Both the position numbers and the translations under genes were made by a program. Below are positions 1 to 13,620 of a DNA stretch of 64,000 bases, piece after piece (within the stretch, counting starts at the first letter, position 1; the number at the start of each line of letters is the position of its first letter). This DNA is from Brachypterus glaber (taxonomy: Eukaryota > Arthropoda > Insecta > Coleoptera > Kateretidae), in NCBI GenBank assembly GCA_958510825.1, contig OY294046.1, forward strand, positions 10,208,847 through 10,272,846, given 5' to 3'. The notes under the pieces are model-generated. The model saw nothing but the letters and a program-made list of their open reading frames with translations, was not told the origin of the DNA and searched no databases.

Positions 1-1067
<1,067 letters not shown>

Positions 1068-1095
1068 CAAAAAATGTGGTACTCCATTTTTATAG

Positions 1096-1933
1096 AATTA
1101 AATACTAACTATTTATAATATATTCGGTAATGGTATAATCCCCTGACTGTAATACTACACCATAAATATCTTTAACCATGACATATTTAGGTTACCAAAC
1201 TTATTTATTTGTAGAGCTGTTAAAGTAAAAAAAAAGTTTATTTACCAGATTTAAAGTTTTTTAATCACTTATATAATTATAAACGATTTTTACATTTAGA
1301 AACGCTGAACAAAAAAGAAAATAATAATATAATATATTAAAGTACTAGTTTCCTAACATACGTTTTTAGCGCACGAGTACAAGTTTGGACTTTTTACAGT
1401 GCTCTAAAAACGTGTTATGAAACGAGTGCTTTATACAATTTTTTCTATTTTGTTCTAAAGTTTAAAAAACTTACATTTAAATTGATGACTGATTTAGGGA
1501 TTTTTGTTTTGGGTTGGCATTACAGTTTACACTATGTTTAAAATTCTAAGAACAAATTATATTTTGATATATTTTACAGTCATCTCTTCTTTTTTCACTG
1601 CAATTAACCGGTCCAAAATTTTAACACGGTAAAAAATAACCCAAACACAAAATTTTGTAAAAAATTAAACTTTAAATCGACATTGACATTTGCACGCAAA
1701 ACGTCAAGAGATAGGCTTTTGTATGTTGCCAACCCAACAGAAAAAAAAAGTAGAGACCTCTTATGGGCCTATAAGAACACGCAAAATGCGTGTGATTTTG
1801 AGCTTATAAGAGTCGCAAAATAGAAAAAAAAAATAAAATAAAAAATTGTGTTTGTTTTTTTAATCAACAATTGCTTAAAATTGTATAGAACTACCTATCT
1901 AAGATGAACGGTTTATCATAAGGCAAAAAATAA
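1096..1933 (+). repeat. Left copy of a direct duplication flanking a palindromic element
   Basis: Positions 1096-1335 and 1830-1933 reappear at 3113-3433 in the same order and orientation with scattered substitutions and small indels. About 490 bp (1336-1829) is found only in the left copy. The palindromic element 1936-3110 sits exactly between the two copies. Confidence 0.75.
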
Positions 1934-1935
1934 TA

Positions 1936-3110
1936 CAGGGTGTATTTGAAATAGGGTCGGAAATTTTAACAGGTGATTCTACATGATAAAATTTGACAAA
2001 AAGTTCCTATAAACATATGTCTAAAAATGCGTCATAGGGGAGCTACGCCCCTTTGAAATTGGCTAAAAAAATCGGTTTTTATTTAATAACTCAGGAACCC
2101 TTTGAGATATATTAACGAGGTTTTGCACGTGAATTAATCCTAATAAGGCCCATCTTTGTATGTAATTTTCACGTACTTATTTAAACCAGGGGTGTGCGAA
2201 AAGGGGGGTCCTTATCAGTTTTTTGTCCCAAACTTTTTTCTGTGTAACTTTTTTGCAATTTTATTTTTAAAATATGATACCTCAGGTCAAAATACATAAA
2301 AAAGGTACTCTTGTTGTAATACTGTAGGATTAACCGTTTTCGAGAAAAGTTAATTTGAAGGTGAAATTTCACTGTTCGAGGACGAAAAATTAAATACTAA
2401 ACTGTCGAAAACCAAAATTTTAATGATGCAATGTTATTCTACATCAAAAGCTAAGAAAAAAAGTTTCCATACATGTAGGTCGAAAAAACGCTTTTAAAGC
2501 TACCATAGCCCTTTAAAAATGGTGCATATTTAGGAGACCATAGCTCCATTAGGATTCATTTTTGGAAGTACCTGTATATGAGGTTTTTTTCTTAGTTTTT
2601 AATGTACATTCGCCCTGCATCATTAAAATTTTGGTTTTCAACATTTTAGTATTTAATTTTTCGTCCTCGAACCGTGGAATTTTACCTTCAAATGAATTTT
2701 TCTCGAAAACGATTAATCCTACAGTATTACAACAAGAGTACCTTTTTATGTATTTTGATCTGGGGAATCATATTTCAAAAATAAAATTGCAAAAAAGTTA
2801 CACAGAAAAAAGTTTGGGGACAAAAAACTGATAAGCCCGCCCCGTTTCGCACACCCCTGGTTTAAATAAGTACGTGAAAATTACATACAAAGATGGGCCC
2901 TATTAGGATTAATTCACGTGCAAAACCTCGTTAATATATCTAAAAGGGTTCCTGAGTTATTAAATAAAAACCGATTTTTTTAGCCACTTTCAAAGGGGCG
3001 TAGCTCCCTTATGACGCATTTTTAGACATATGTTTATAGGAACTTTTTGTCATATTTTATGATGTAGAATCACCTGTTAAAATTTCCTACGCTATTTCAA
3101 ATACACCCTG
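1936..3110. mobile_element. Long palindromic (foldback) element, family F1, copy 1
   Basis: The outer parts of this 1175-bp element are reverse complements of each other over most of its length. It begins CAGGGTGTATTTGAAATAG, ends with the complement (ACACCCTG), and has TA on both sides. There is no transposase. Other copies are at 45830-46999 and 36064-36544, with diverged versions at 3967-5630, 7511-7960 and 21785-21931. Family-wide TA boundaries suggest Tc1/mariner-type mobilisation, which is an inference. Confidence 0.8.
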
Positions 3111-3112
3111 TA

Positions 3113-3433
3113 TAGAACTAAATACTATTTATAATATATTCAATAATGGTATAATCCCCTGTCTGTAATACTACATCCATGTTGGTTACCATAAATATCT
3201 TAAACCATGAGATATTTAGGTTACCAAACTTATTTATTTGTAGAGCTGTTAAAGTATACCAGATTTAAAGTTTTTCAATCACTTATATAATTATAAACAA
3301 TTTTTATATTTAGAAACGCTGGACAAAAAAGAAAATAAAAAATAAAATAAAAATTGTGTTTTTTTTTTATCAATAATTGTATAAAATTCTATAGAACGGT
3401 TTATCATAAGGCAAAAAATAATATGTGATAAAA
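3113..3433 (+). repeat. Right copy of the direct duplication
   Basis: Matches 1096-1335 joined to 1830-1933, lacking the roughly 490 bp present in the left copy. It continues past the AATAATA where the palindromic element is attached in the left copy. Confidence 0.75.
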
Positions 3434-3966
3434 GGAATCCTGTAAATGTAAAAGACCACAGTAAAATTCATTGTAAAGTCATCCGTCTGCATGTAATAAT
3501 AATAACAATAATACCAGGAAAGGTGTTTCATTTTTTTATATTCAATTAAACAATCTTGATATTACCTTATACGTTGGAAATTCCTCGCCATAAACACAAG
3601 TTAACAACACTCAATAATAAATATTCTTGTTTTAACACTATTCAAAACAAAAAGGAACTAACAAACAAAAAAACTGGATTAACTTATTTTATATATTCAC
3701 TATCAATATATTCCCATATGGGATGTTCGTAATGACGCTTCCTGATTCTTTGAGTAAATTCTAAAAAGATATTAAAGATTTAAATTTTTTATTGCCAGAT
3801 CTGCAGTATAAAATTGCAAATAGGAGTAATAAACTCCAAAAAAAACAAAACAAAAAACTGGATTAATTTATTCTATTTATATTTTTACTATCAATGTAAC
3901 GATTCAGAAGAATTCCGGATTCTTAAAGTGAATTCTAGAAAGACATTATAGCTTTTTCTGATTATA
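3434..3966. repeat. Two diverged copies of an approximately 190-bp AT-rich repeat
   Basis: Segments starting near 3668 and 3855 share AAAACTGGATTAA, an ACTATCAAT block and a downstream TGATTCTT/GATTCTTAAAG plus AATTCTA-AAAGA block. No coding potential is seen. Confidence 0.5.
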
Positions 3967-5630
3967 CAGGGTTATTCAGAAATAAGCTCGAGAAATTTAA
4001 GAGGTGACTCTATGTTAAAAAATATGAAAAAAAGTTCCTATAAAGGTTGGTCCGGAAATGAGCCCTAAGGGAGCTACGACCCTTCTAAGCGTACATCTAA
4101 AAAGTAGTTTTTATTTAATATTTCCGGAACCCTATAAACCACAGTAAGGAATTTTTGCACATGCCTTAACATTGACAAGGGCTTTCATTTCATTTTTATT
4201 TAGTAATTTTAACCAGGGACGTGCAAAATGGGGGGGGGGCGAACTCACTTTTTTGTGCCAAACCTTTTTAACCGTAAATTTTTTGAAATTTTAGCAATAA
4301 AATGTTAATCTTTAATGGCGATTTCTCCCGTTAGATTAGACAGGGACAAAAGTTCTACCCAAAAAGGACAGAAGACATACATACACTCCCACTTCCACCC
4401 AACCAAACAAATTCTGTATTTGTTCTTTGTTGAACAAATACAATATTTACTTGGCCGGGCGAAAAGTGTAACTATATTATTTTTATTAAAGAAATTTTGT
4501 ACAGATTCATATTAGCTATGCTCGTTCGTGCCGCTCAGTGCTACACTTTCCGGCCAACCAAATAAATACTGTATTTGTTGTATGAAAAACAAATACATTA
4601 TTTATTTGGTTGGCTGAAAAGTGTAGCACAAATGAGATAGAGATAGGGTAGACGTCTTTTGTTTCATAATTCTAGTTGTAGAGAGCTCCATTAAAAATAT
4701 ATAAAAAGGTACTCTTTATGTAACACCGTAGGGCCAACCGTTGTCGAGAAAATTGCAATTAAAGGGGCAATTTCACGTTCTGAGCATCAAAAATATGAAC
4801 TAAAAAATGCACCAATAAAACTTTCAATACTGCTGGGTAATTCTACATTAAAAACTGTGAAAAAGGTTCCTATACAACTAGGTTCGAAAATTAGTTTTAA
4901 GAGTACTACGGCCTCTTAAAGAGTAACACTTTTTAAGGGGCTGTAGCTCCCTTAAAAGCGATTTGTGGATATTTGTGTATGGGAAGTTTTTTTCATACAT
5001 TATAACACGCGAATCCTGTCCTTTTATCGTATGTTATTTTAACCAGAGCTTGCGAAATAGGGGTATCTTATCACTTTTTTACGCCAAGCTCTTTTTTGTG
5101 CACTTTTTTGCACTTTTATTATTATAGAATATGATTCCTTACTAAGGAATCCTCAGATAAAAATACGTAGAAGGTATGCTATAATATCGTACGACCAACC
5201 GTTTTCGATTGATACGTAACATTTCACGTTTTGAGTATCATCAATTAAAAACTACAATTTTATAAATCAAAAAACACTGTACGTCAAAAAATCTTTCTGT
5301 ATATGTACTTCCTAAAATTTTTTTTAGGGGGTTACGCCTCCTGACAACGTATTTACTTTCTTTAAAAGTGATTTATGGAACTTTTAGTGTTAAATTTTTG
5401 GCCCACGATAGGTATGTGCACATGTGAAATTTTATTTGATTTTTCTACGGTATTACAAAAAACCCCTTTTTAGGGTTCCAAAGAACCCAATTATTTATGC
5501 ATTTTTACCTTTGAAATCATATTCTAATAACAAAATTAGAAAAAAATATACAGAAAAAAGTTTGGGGCAAAAAGTGATAAGGCCCCTTGTTTTGCACGAT
5601 GGGATGGTTGACCCTATACTCCCCTACGAC
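3967..5630. mobile_element. Diverged member of palindromic family F1, interrupted
   Basis: Begins TA-CAGGGTTATTCAGAAATAAG. It contains recognisable F1 blocks (GGAGCTACG, AAAGTTCCTATA, GTTTGGGGCAAAAAGTGATAA), heavily mutated. The 4315-4693 element is inserted within it. The right boundary is uncertain. Confidence 0.55.
4315..4693 (-). mobile_element. Double-hairpin MITE, copy 1 (nested in F1 relative)
   Basis: The reverse complement matches 26306-26712. Ends are AATGGCGATTTCTC and the complement of AATGGAGCTCTC. It contains two internal imperfect hairpins: 4402-4455, and 4553-4613 with an AACCAAATAAATACTGTAT arm. No coding sequence is present. The target duplication is ambiguous (TAA or TTA). 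Confidence 0.75.
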
Positions 5631-5639
5631 TACGACTTA

Positions 5640-6560
5640 TGATTCTTACTTTATAGAAACCTTTTTTCATAATAACGTAAAATCAACCCTTAAAATAAAA
5701 TTTATTTATTATTGTTATTATTATTTATATTTATTAATTTATTTAATACTTAAATCTAAGAATCGTCCTGTATGTAGGAAGACTTTTATCATAATAATAA
5801 TTCTGAAACTAGATTTAAACAAAACTCACAAGCTTTTTTTTAAATTAATTTTAACTTATATCTAATAAAGAATTGGTACCAGAAATCAATTGAAACAACT
5901 CGGAGCTTTATTTGCCAATGTCAAAAAGTCATTTATACTGAAAACTGAAAATGGGAGTAATTCTCTTCAAAACAGTGCCTCACAGTTTAAATTTGATGCG
6001 CTGCAAGTTGCAGCCTGTAAGCCGAAATATTTACTACATAGCCCATATGGCTTCAAAAAATTACTTTATTCCCTATATTTTCTCAAATAAAGGGAATCTT
6101 TTAAATGAAACCAACTTTATGTTTATGACAATGAAATATCTATACCTCATAGGCAATGTTTATTAGGCAATAACAGATGCTACAGGCAATACTCCTTAGC
6201 ACCGTAGGCAATTTTTTAGAATTGTTAAGGTTACGTATTTTTCAAGTGAATCTGAAATACACAAAAGTTAACAGGGCATCGTCAAAATTAAGGAATTAAA
6301 GGTTTATAATTCATTTAAGAATTATACTATTATAGCCAAGAATTTATTATAGAGAGGGTCTATAATAGTGCTTTCAACCGTGGTTTATATATATTTTTTT
6401 TCACTACTAGCATTAAGTGACTATTTTTATTAAGATAATAAAGTAAACCGATTGAAGGGAATATTTTTCATTAATCTGCGTAATCAAGTATTTTGTTCTG
6501 ACGTCTAAAAATTTAAGTTCTTTTTAGGATATAGTGTTTGGAAGTATGTTAATCTAAATA
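5640..6560. other. AT-rich DNA, no gene seen
   Basis: No domain, splice structure or clear terminal repeat was recognised. A small hairpin occurs near 6320-6368 (TTTATTATAGAGAGGGTCTATAATAG). Confidence 0.4.
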
Positions 6561-7129
6561 CAGCCTGTTCCAGAACTCGCGTACAAAAATTTGAGGGTAT
6601 ATTAAAAACCCTCTGGAAAATATGAAAACAATTTCAAAAAAAATCCATCTTCAATACTTATTAAAAAGGAAGCATTTAATCTGACCAATCCTGTTGCTGA
6701 TGTTAAATTACCTACAAATTAGTTTTTCCCTACTTATTAGTAACTATGGTTGCATTTTAATTGTTGACTCGTGCATTGTTTGAGACTTTAGAATCTTTTT
6801 AGGTTATTATATTTTGACAAAACCGACAGTGGCTATCAAATATTCAATTTTTATAGGGTCACTCCATCCGGCGGTAGTTTTTTGACATTAATAAATATTT
6901 GTCACATTAATCACCATGTCAACCTACAGAATATGTACCTGCAATAATTAAATTTGCTTCCATAGCTACAAATTTAACTTTTAAAGATAATTTAACGTCA
7001 GCAACAGTATTGGTCCACTTAAAGCGTTCTTATTTTTGAATTAAACGAAGATTTTTTTTGACATTTTTTTCAAATTTTCCAGAGGGTTTATACCCTCAAA
7101 TTTCTGTACGCGAGTTCTGGAACAGGCTG
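6561..7129. mobile_element. MITE with terminal inverted repeats, 569 bp
   Basis: Terminal inverted repeats begin CAGCCTGTTCCAGAACTCGC and continue with GTAC-AAATTTGAGGGTAT on both ends. TA flanks both sides. The arms include a shared CCCTCTGGAAAAT block. It also contains one end of a GGGTCACTCCATC repeat (6858-6890), seen complete as a hairpin at 39870-39941. No open reading frame is present. Confidence 0.85.
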
Positions 7130-7510
7130 TATGTACTTGCCGAATCTGTAAATATAGAAGAAATGTAATTTGTTCTAAATGAAGAAAATTAATTTATCAA
7201 AACTAGTAGCTAAAAAAATTTTTTCAACCTACAATATATTAAAAAAAAAATCTTCCGCACAATTTTTTCCAATCTTATCAATACCAAATCGCGAAATATT
7301 TTTGCACGTGCACCGGCGACCGGCAAAACAAAAGAGGATCGGCGCGGCGCGGAAGTCGTTTCGAGACTGAACTGACTGGTTGGTGTCCGTGCCACCGCAG
7401 AAAGACAAGTCTCTCAAAATCAAGTTGCAAGGAGATAGAGCGACAGAGTTCAAATTACGAAGAAGAAAAATAACGGAAAGTGAAAAACGTACTAAGGGAA
7501 CATCCAACAA
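7130..7510. other. Unassigned segment with a GC-rich patch
   Basis: Between about 7300 and 7470 the composition switches to GC-rich (CGGCGCGGCGCGG and neighbours), unlike the AT-rich surroundings. Open frames on both strands are short and unrecognised. It could be a fragment of an element 5' region or of an exon; I cannot tell which. Confidence 0.3.
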
Positions 7511-8030
7511 TCACTTAACGCTAAATTTTTAACCACATCCGTCCTAAAGAGGCCGAGAAAAAAAATTATATGCACCTTGTTCAAAAAATCATTCCTAAAG
7601 AAGTTATGTTCTTTTAAATATGGCCTATTTTTAAAGACATGGCGTAGCTCCCGTAGGAATGATTTTTTGACCAAGTTGCATGTAATTTTTTTTCTCGGTT
7701 TTTACTGTTAAATAACCACCTATTACCAAAATCTTTGTTTTTGGCTTTATAATTTTTTTATTTTTTATTTTTGGTTCTTGATGCGTAAAATTTTAAATGC
7801 ATTTATCTTCAAAACGGTTCATCCTGCTATGTTACACCATACAAACTTTTTTGTGTATTTTTACATAAAAAAAGTATGTTCCAATAAGAAAAATTCAAAA
7901 AAAGTAAAGTGCAAAAAGTTTTAGGCAAAAAACAGGAAACCCACCCGGTTTTGAATTGATTTTTTTTTACCCGAGTTGCGAAAACAAATAATGTATTCTG
8001 TATACGCAGATAGGTTAACATGTATATATG
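7511..8030. mobile_element. Very diverged family F1 remnant
   Basis: Blocks such as GGCGTAGCTCCCGTAGG, AAACGGTTCATCCTGCTATG and GTATTTTTACAT follow the order of the F1 palindromes but with heavy divergence and no intact ends. Confidence 0.4.
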
Positions 8031-8450
8031 CTTATATACTAATATATAAGTTTTCGGGTTTTTTGTTTAAAACAATATTTTAAGCAGTTTTTAAAACTTG
8101 CAAAAATTAAATTTTCGCGAAATCTTCGAATAATGGTCGATTTTTTTATGTTCTAACTTAAAGGGAGGGGGATATATTTTTTAGTTTCTCCCAACTAGTA
8201 TTGTTTCTAAATATTACCAAAGAAACCCTCCAAAATTTCCTCAATTTTATCCGAAAAACAGGTACCGATTTTTTCAAAGTTTGAGTGCTTTGAGCTACCT
8301 CTAAACATTAATCGATTTGGCTCATTTTTGAGTGGCTACCGTTTTTTACCAAGGAGCAACTTTTGAGCCAGAGAGTCTCTTCGATTTCGAAATTCGGGAT
8401 TTTTTGAGACACCCTATTGCACATAGATGCGATTAGAAAATAATAATTCA

Positions 8451-8640
8451 CACGTGCAAATAGAAATGAACTAAAAAATGTTACGCGTTTGCAAATAAAT
8501 GCTAATAAAAAATGATAGGCCGCATGTGCAAATACAGACATATTAAAATAAAATACGTATTTGCAAATAGATGATTAAAAAATAATATTCCTCATATGAA
8601 AATTAACACGTATTAATTTTGGATACAAAGCCAATTAAAA
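8451..8640 (+). repeat. Degenerate short repeats carrying a GTGCAAATA motif
   Basis: The motif (G/T)TGCAAATA recurs at about 8455, 8490, 8526 and 8553, each followed by an AT-rich spacer of 25-35 bp. The same motif is embedded in the 115-bp array that follows, so these look like decayed precursors of that array. Confidence 0.5.
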
Positions 8641-8985
8641 CGTATTAAATAATTATAAACTGAATACGCAAGTGCAAATAGAAACAAATTAGTAATATTA
8701 ATAATATTAATAATAATTAAGTTTAGATCCTGGTGCGTATAGAAAGTATTGAAAACGTATTAAATAATTATAAAATTAATACGCAAGTGCAAATAGAAAC
8801 AAATTAGTAATATTAATAATATTAATAATAATTAAGTTTAGATCCTGGTGCGTATAGAAAGTATTGAAAACGTATTAAATAATTATAAAATGAATACGCA
8901 AGTGCAAATAGAAACAAATTAGTAATATTAATAATATGAATAATAATTAAGTTTAGATCCTGGTGCGTATAGAAAGTATTGAAAC
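8641..8985 (+). repeat. Tandem repeat, 3 copies of 115 bp
   Basis: Unit starts at 8641, 8756 and 8871 (CGTATTAAATAATTATAAA) are nearly identical. Each unit contains ACGCAAGTGCAAATAGAAAC and GATCCTGGTGCGTATAG. Confidence 0.95.
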
Positions 8986-9380
8986 TCCAAACGTATAAAA
9001 ACTATTAAATTTTCTATTTGTTTTAATGCGTAATTTTTTATAGGATCCTTAAGTACTTGTGATCTGGAGGAGCGAAGGAAAATTGTTTAAAACGAGAAAA
9101 AAATATTAAATAAATAATATTAAAATAAATAAATATTAAATAAATTAATAAAAAATTAAATAAGAACACGTATATTTCCAGCTCTAAAAAAAGAAAAATT
9201 AAAATCAATTTCTAAAACTAATACATTTTTTTAATTTCTAATTGGACATTTAATTTATATGTAAACCAGAGAGGCACGAATTATAAGTTAATCATTATTT
9301 ACGAACTGGGTATAATTAGGCTACCAATTATGGTCCATCGAATAAAAAAACTCGATAAACGATGGTATAAAAAAGCAAAA

Positions 9381-10010
9381 CATGTTATAATTTATTATTT
9401 TTTAGAGATGAACTCACCGTCAATTGAGGCATGTAGGATCAAAAGGCGATAAGTCCAACTGAGATTACTTTTGAAAAATTAAAAACATGTTATAATTTAT
9501 TATTTTTTAGAGATGAACTCACCGTCAATTGAGGCATGTAGGATCAAAAGGCGATAAGTCCAACTGAGATTACTTTTGAAAAATTAAAAACACGTTATAA
9601 TTTATTATTTTTTAGAGATGAACTCACCGTCAATTGAGGCATGTAGGATCAAAAGGCGATAAGTCCAACTGAGATTACTTTTGAAAAATTAAAAACATGT
9701 TATAATTTATTATTTTTTAGAGATGAACTCACCGTCAATTGAGGCATGTAGGATCAAAAGGCGATAAGTCCAACTGAGATTACTTTTGAAAAATTAAAAA
9801 CATGTTATAATTTATTATTTTTTAGAGATGAACTCACCGTCAATTGAGGCATGTAGGATCAAAAGGCGATAAGTCCAACTGAGATTACTTTTGAAAAATT
9901 AAAAACATGTTATAATTTATTATTTTTTAGAGATGAACTCACGGTCAATTGAGGCATGTAGGATCAAAAGGCGATAAGTCCAACTAAGATTACTTTTGAA
10001 AAATTACAAA
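9381..10010 (+). repeat. Tandem repeat, 6 copies of 105 bp
   Basis: Units start at 9381, 9486, 9591, 9696, 9801 and 9906 (CATGTTATAATTTATTATT, once CACG). Only a few substitutions occur across 630 bp, so the array was recently amplified or is homogenised. Confidence 0.97.
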
Positions 10011-11474
10011 AAACTGTCATACTTCTTGTACGAGACATTCAATCTGAATCCTGTGGAATTTTATTCAGCTAGATGGGAGTTATTATTGGTACAAACAAAA
10101 ATTGCAAGAAAATATTAAATATTTTCCGAATATTTTCCGAAATATTTATAAAATTAGTTTGGACTTCTGACGTTTGGAATTTTCCCCACTGATTTAAACT
10201 TCCTCAAAAAAGGAGATTTTTTTTAATCGGAGCATCGGAAAGGCAGGGTTTTTTTTATAGTCAAGTGCCTTAAAAAGGCTCTCGAAAAGTTTTATGAAAC
10301 ATATGCTTTATGATTTTTTTTGTAGGAAAGTTTGTAGTTATTATTATACTATTTACAGCGCCTGCGCTAGAATATTATTATACGTAGTTTCGAATTTTCA
10401 AAAAAAAATCAAAAATTGTCCTAGACAAAAAATTCTTAAATATAAATTTTAAAAGAAATCTGAAAAATTTTTGATTTTTTTTTTATTTTTCGTTTTTCAC
10501 AAAAAGAAAATTAAAAAAAAAAATCTAAAAATTTGGAAAAATTTTTTTTTGACTTATCGTTTTTTCAAAAAAAAGTCTTTAAAAAAATGTTTTTTTTTAT
10601 TTTCTTATTGAGAATTATTATTTTTAAGTATTTGGGAAAACGCAATATACCATTTACTATGAATGGCATACATAATGTATAATGGAATGCATAGCATTAA
10701 AAATCTTCACGGCTTGTGATTTACATTAAACTTTATGTCGGATTCTTACTAGATAGTGGAAACGCCAAAGCGTTTGAATACAGCCATATTTTTAATATTT
10801 TTGATTTGGGGGTGTGGGGATGTAGCAAAAATGTATACAAATATTTTTTTGTTTTTGTATTAATTTTCATTTTTAGCTGGTTGTAGATTTTTTTCTTACT
10901 TAAATATCGAAAACATAACAGCCAACACAAATTTTGTAACCCACTTACTCCATACACATGTACTTAGTACCTTTTGATTCTAACATCGATTTTTATCGTT
11001 AAAAATACTTAAAAAAGACAGACGCATGCTATATACCTTATTCGATATATAGGGCTATAGCCCTTGAAATGTAGATTTAATGGTATAAAAATCTAATTTT
11101 TGAAAATTTTGATTCGGCATGCCTCAATTTACGATCTGTATTACGATTGATTAATTTAAAATAATTATACTCACCAGCACTCTTTTTTAAAAGATATTTA
11201 AATTACTTTCAAATTTCCAAATCAGTCATTTTGGACCATCATTATTAGGGCCCGGGAGTCGTGGGACTCCTACTCGAAATAATTATTTTTGTATTAAGAG
11301 CGCAAAAATTACACATTTTGCGCTCGTAATACAAACAACGTTTTTTCTACGATCTAAAATAAATAAATAAATTTCAGGCAGTAAATTTATTTATTTATCT
11401 ACGGGATATGAAGTGTATGAAGTGTTTGAATTTTTGTACATTTTGCGTTACGTAATACTTGAACGTTCCCTTAG
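10011..11474. other. AT-rich repeats, no gene; hairpin and MITE fragment near the right end
   Basis: 10620-10740 is related to the sequence flanking the palindrome at 37982-38700 (ATACCATTTACT-TGAAT and CTTCACGGCTTGTG blocks). A hairpin lies at 11291-11334, with arms TTGTATTA-GAGCGCAAAA and its complement. 11447-11472 matches the right terminus of the 19189-19338 MITE (GCGTTACGTAATACTTGAAC). Confidence 0.45.
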
Positions 11475-11690
11475 TGTCAAGGGAATAAGAATTATTTTTT
11501 CATCGAAATATTTTGATAAAAAATACTTCTTTATATCAAGTTATTTATTCCTTTTTTTTTAATTTAAAAATCGAATTTGGTAATTTTTGGCCACCGAATC
11601 GGAATTCTTGGCCCGTAGTGCATAGATATTATATATACAAATGTTCAGTGAACATATATTTAAAGTTAAAACGTTGGGGGAATAGTATAT
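11475..11690 (+). repeat. Dispersed repeat, copy 1
   Basis: Near-identical to 13408-13620 (GTGTCAAGGGAATA, ATCGAAATATTTTGATAAAA, GTTCAGTGAACATATATTTA). Together with the matched pair 12412-12536 and 14514-14640 it defines a roughly 1.9-kb unit duplicated in tandem. The left unit carries the 834-bp insertion 12539-13372. Confidence 0.75.
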
Positions 11691-12538
11691 TCTATAACTA
11701 GTACGGAATAGACAATATTCCGAGCAAGCGGAAAGTTTGGTAGGCGAGTATTACGGTCCCGCGAGCGCGGTAATACGTGTTGTAGACTATACTTTTTCTT
11801 CGACTGCAAATATGAAACACTGCATGGCTTTAAACTGCGGACAAGGTTTAAAACAATGTTTTTTGTGACTCGACATTGTAAATGCAGCAAAACACATATT
11901 TTTAAATAAAGCAATTAATGTTATTTAATAATTTTATCAAATCAGTACTTAAAAAAGATTTTTATTTAATTTTAGCACATGTTTACAAATTATAATGCAA
12001 AAATTGAAGGTTATGTCAGATTGTTGTGACAGATATCAGGTATAAATATTTAAAAATAGATGGAGCAGTTTTATTTTTTTGAACTAAATTGATAAAAAAC
12101 TTGTCAAATATTAAGAAAAGCTAATAAGCTTTATGTAATTTTAACGCAAAACTTTAAATTGCATTAAATTATTCAATACTTCATGGTAAAATATACATAT
12201 TTTTGCTAATTTTGATACAGTTTTCTTTACTTTTATAAACAAGAGATGGCACTACATGTGCTCATTCTAACACTCGATACGGAATATTCATACCATATCT
12301 AGAGCTAGAATGGATTCATTCTGTGTTTGAAAAGTGTGTGTATTTGCTTACATTCTAAAGCAGTCGTAGAAAAATAATTTTTTAATCCTTTTTATATCTA
12401 TTCTATTTTTTTATTAAGACGATTCAAAATTTAATTTATAAAGTTAAAATACATAAATATTTAGAATTACAAACATCTAGCGAAAGTTTTGCAAGGTTCA
12501 ATCTTTGTTTTTCTAATTTTTCTACTTTCTTCGGTCTA

Positions 12539-13372
12539 CAGTGCGTGCATTAAGTCTGGAATCACCCGATTAACTTTTTAGTTACAAGTAAAACACAAAA
12601 ACCCTCGGATAGGTCGATTTTTATTTTTAATTTTGCAAATTATGGTGTAATAAAAGTTATTAAAATTTGCACCCCCTTCCACCCTCACCCCCCAACTTTT
12701 TTTTTTCAAATAGCAACCTACCCCTTGGGACACTTCGTTGGAAAGGTAATTTAATAAGCTTTCCAACGGTGTATAATAAAGCCTAATTTGGTAAAGGGCT
12801 AATGATAAAATGCACAAAACAGTTTATTATAAAGACATGTAAAGTATAACTTTAGTTCACTATAAATGTTCAAATTGATGTGGACAGTAAAAAAACGGGA
12901 TTAAAATCGATCAAATAGTAAACATAAAATTGGTCAATAAAAAGAAAAAAAATTGCATTTTTCAACAGGGTATAAAATATTACAATAAGTTTAAAACAAC
13001 TTTATTTAGATTCTCAGGAAGGTGCCAAGTAGGAAATAGGGCAACAATTACCATATTATGCGTAATATTTCACACAAACAATGTTTAAATAAAACATGCG
13101 TTTTTTCATAGACCCTTTAACAAATTAGGCTTTATCATACACTGTTGGAAAGCTTATTAAATTACCTTTCCAATGATGTATCACAAGGGGTAGGTTGCTA
13201 TTTGAAAAAAAAAAGTTGGGGGGTGAGGGTGCAAGGGGGTGCCAATTTTGATAACTTTTTTTAGACCAAAATTTGCAGAATTAAAAATATAAATCGAACT
13301 GTCCGAGGATTTTTGTATTTTACTTGTAACTAAAAAGTTATTCGGGTGATTCCAGACTTAATGCACGCACTG
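12539..13372. mobile_element. Palindromic MITE, 834 bp, with empty-site evidence
   Basis: Terminal inverted repeats begin CAGTGCGTGCATTAAGTCTG. The arms run inward for several hundred bases (CACCCCCCAACTTTTTTTTT, AGGTAATTTAATAAGCTTTC). TA flanks both sides. The paralogous unit at 14633 reads CTTCGGTCCATATTAAATAA with no insert, which gives an empty site. A decayed relative is at 57184-57688. No transposase. Confidence 0.9.
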
Positions 13373-13407
13373 TATATTAAATAAACGCACCGGAAAATAT
13401 GGAAAAT

Positions 13408-13620
13408 TAGTGTCAAGAGAATACGAATTATTTTTTCATCGAAATATTTTGATAAAAGATACTTCTTTAAATCAAATTATTTATTTTTTTTTTTAATTTA
13501 AAACTCAAATTTGGTAATTTTTGGCCACCGAATCGGATTCTTGCCCGTAGTGCATAGATATTATATTTCCAAATGTTCAGTGAACACATATTTAAAGTTA
13601 AAACGTTGGGGGAATTTTTT
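13408..13620 (+). repeat. Dispersed repeat, copy 2
   Basis: Second copy of the 11475-11690 sequence, in the same orientation. Confidence 0.75.

Noticed and set aside
2181..2831. Frames such as MKFHLQINFSRKRL and MEVPVYEVFF, also at 46070-46766
   Set aside because: Both lie in the arms of the F1 palindromes and repeat as mirror images. No known domain.
8641..10010. CRISPR-like array
   Set aside because: The units are contiguous 115-bp and 105-bp tandem repeats with no unique spacers, in a eukaryotic genome.
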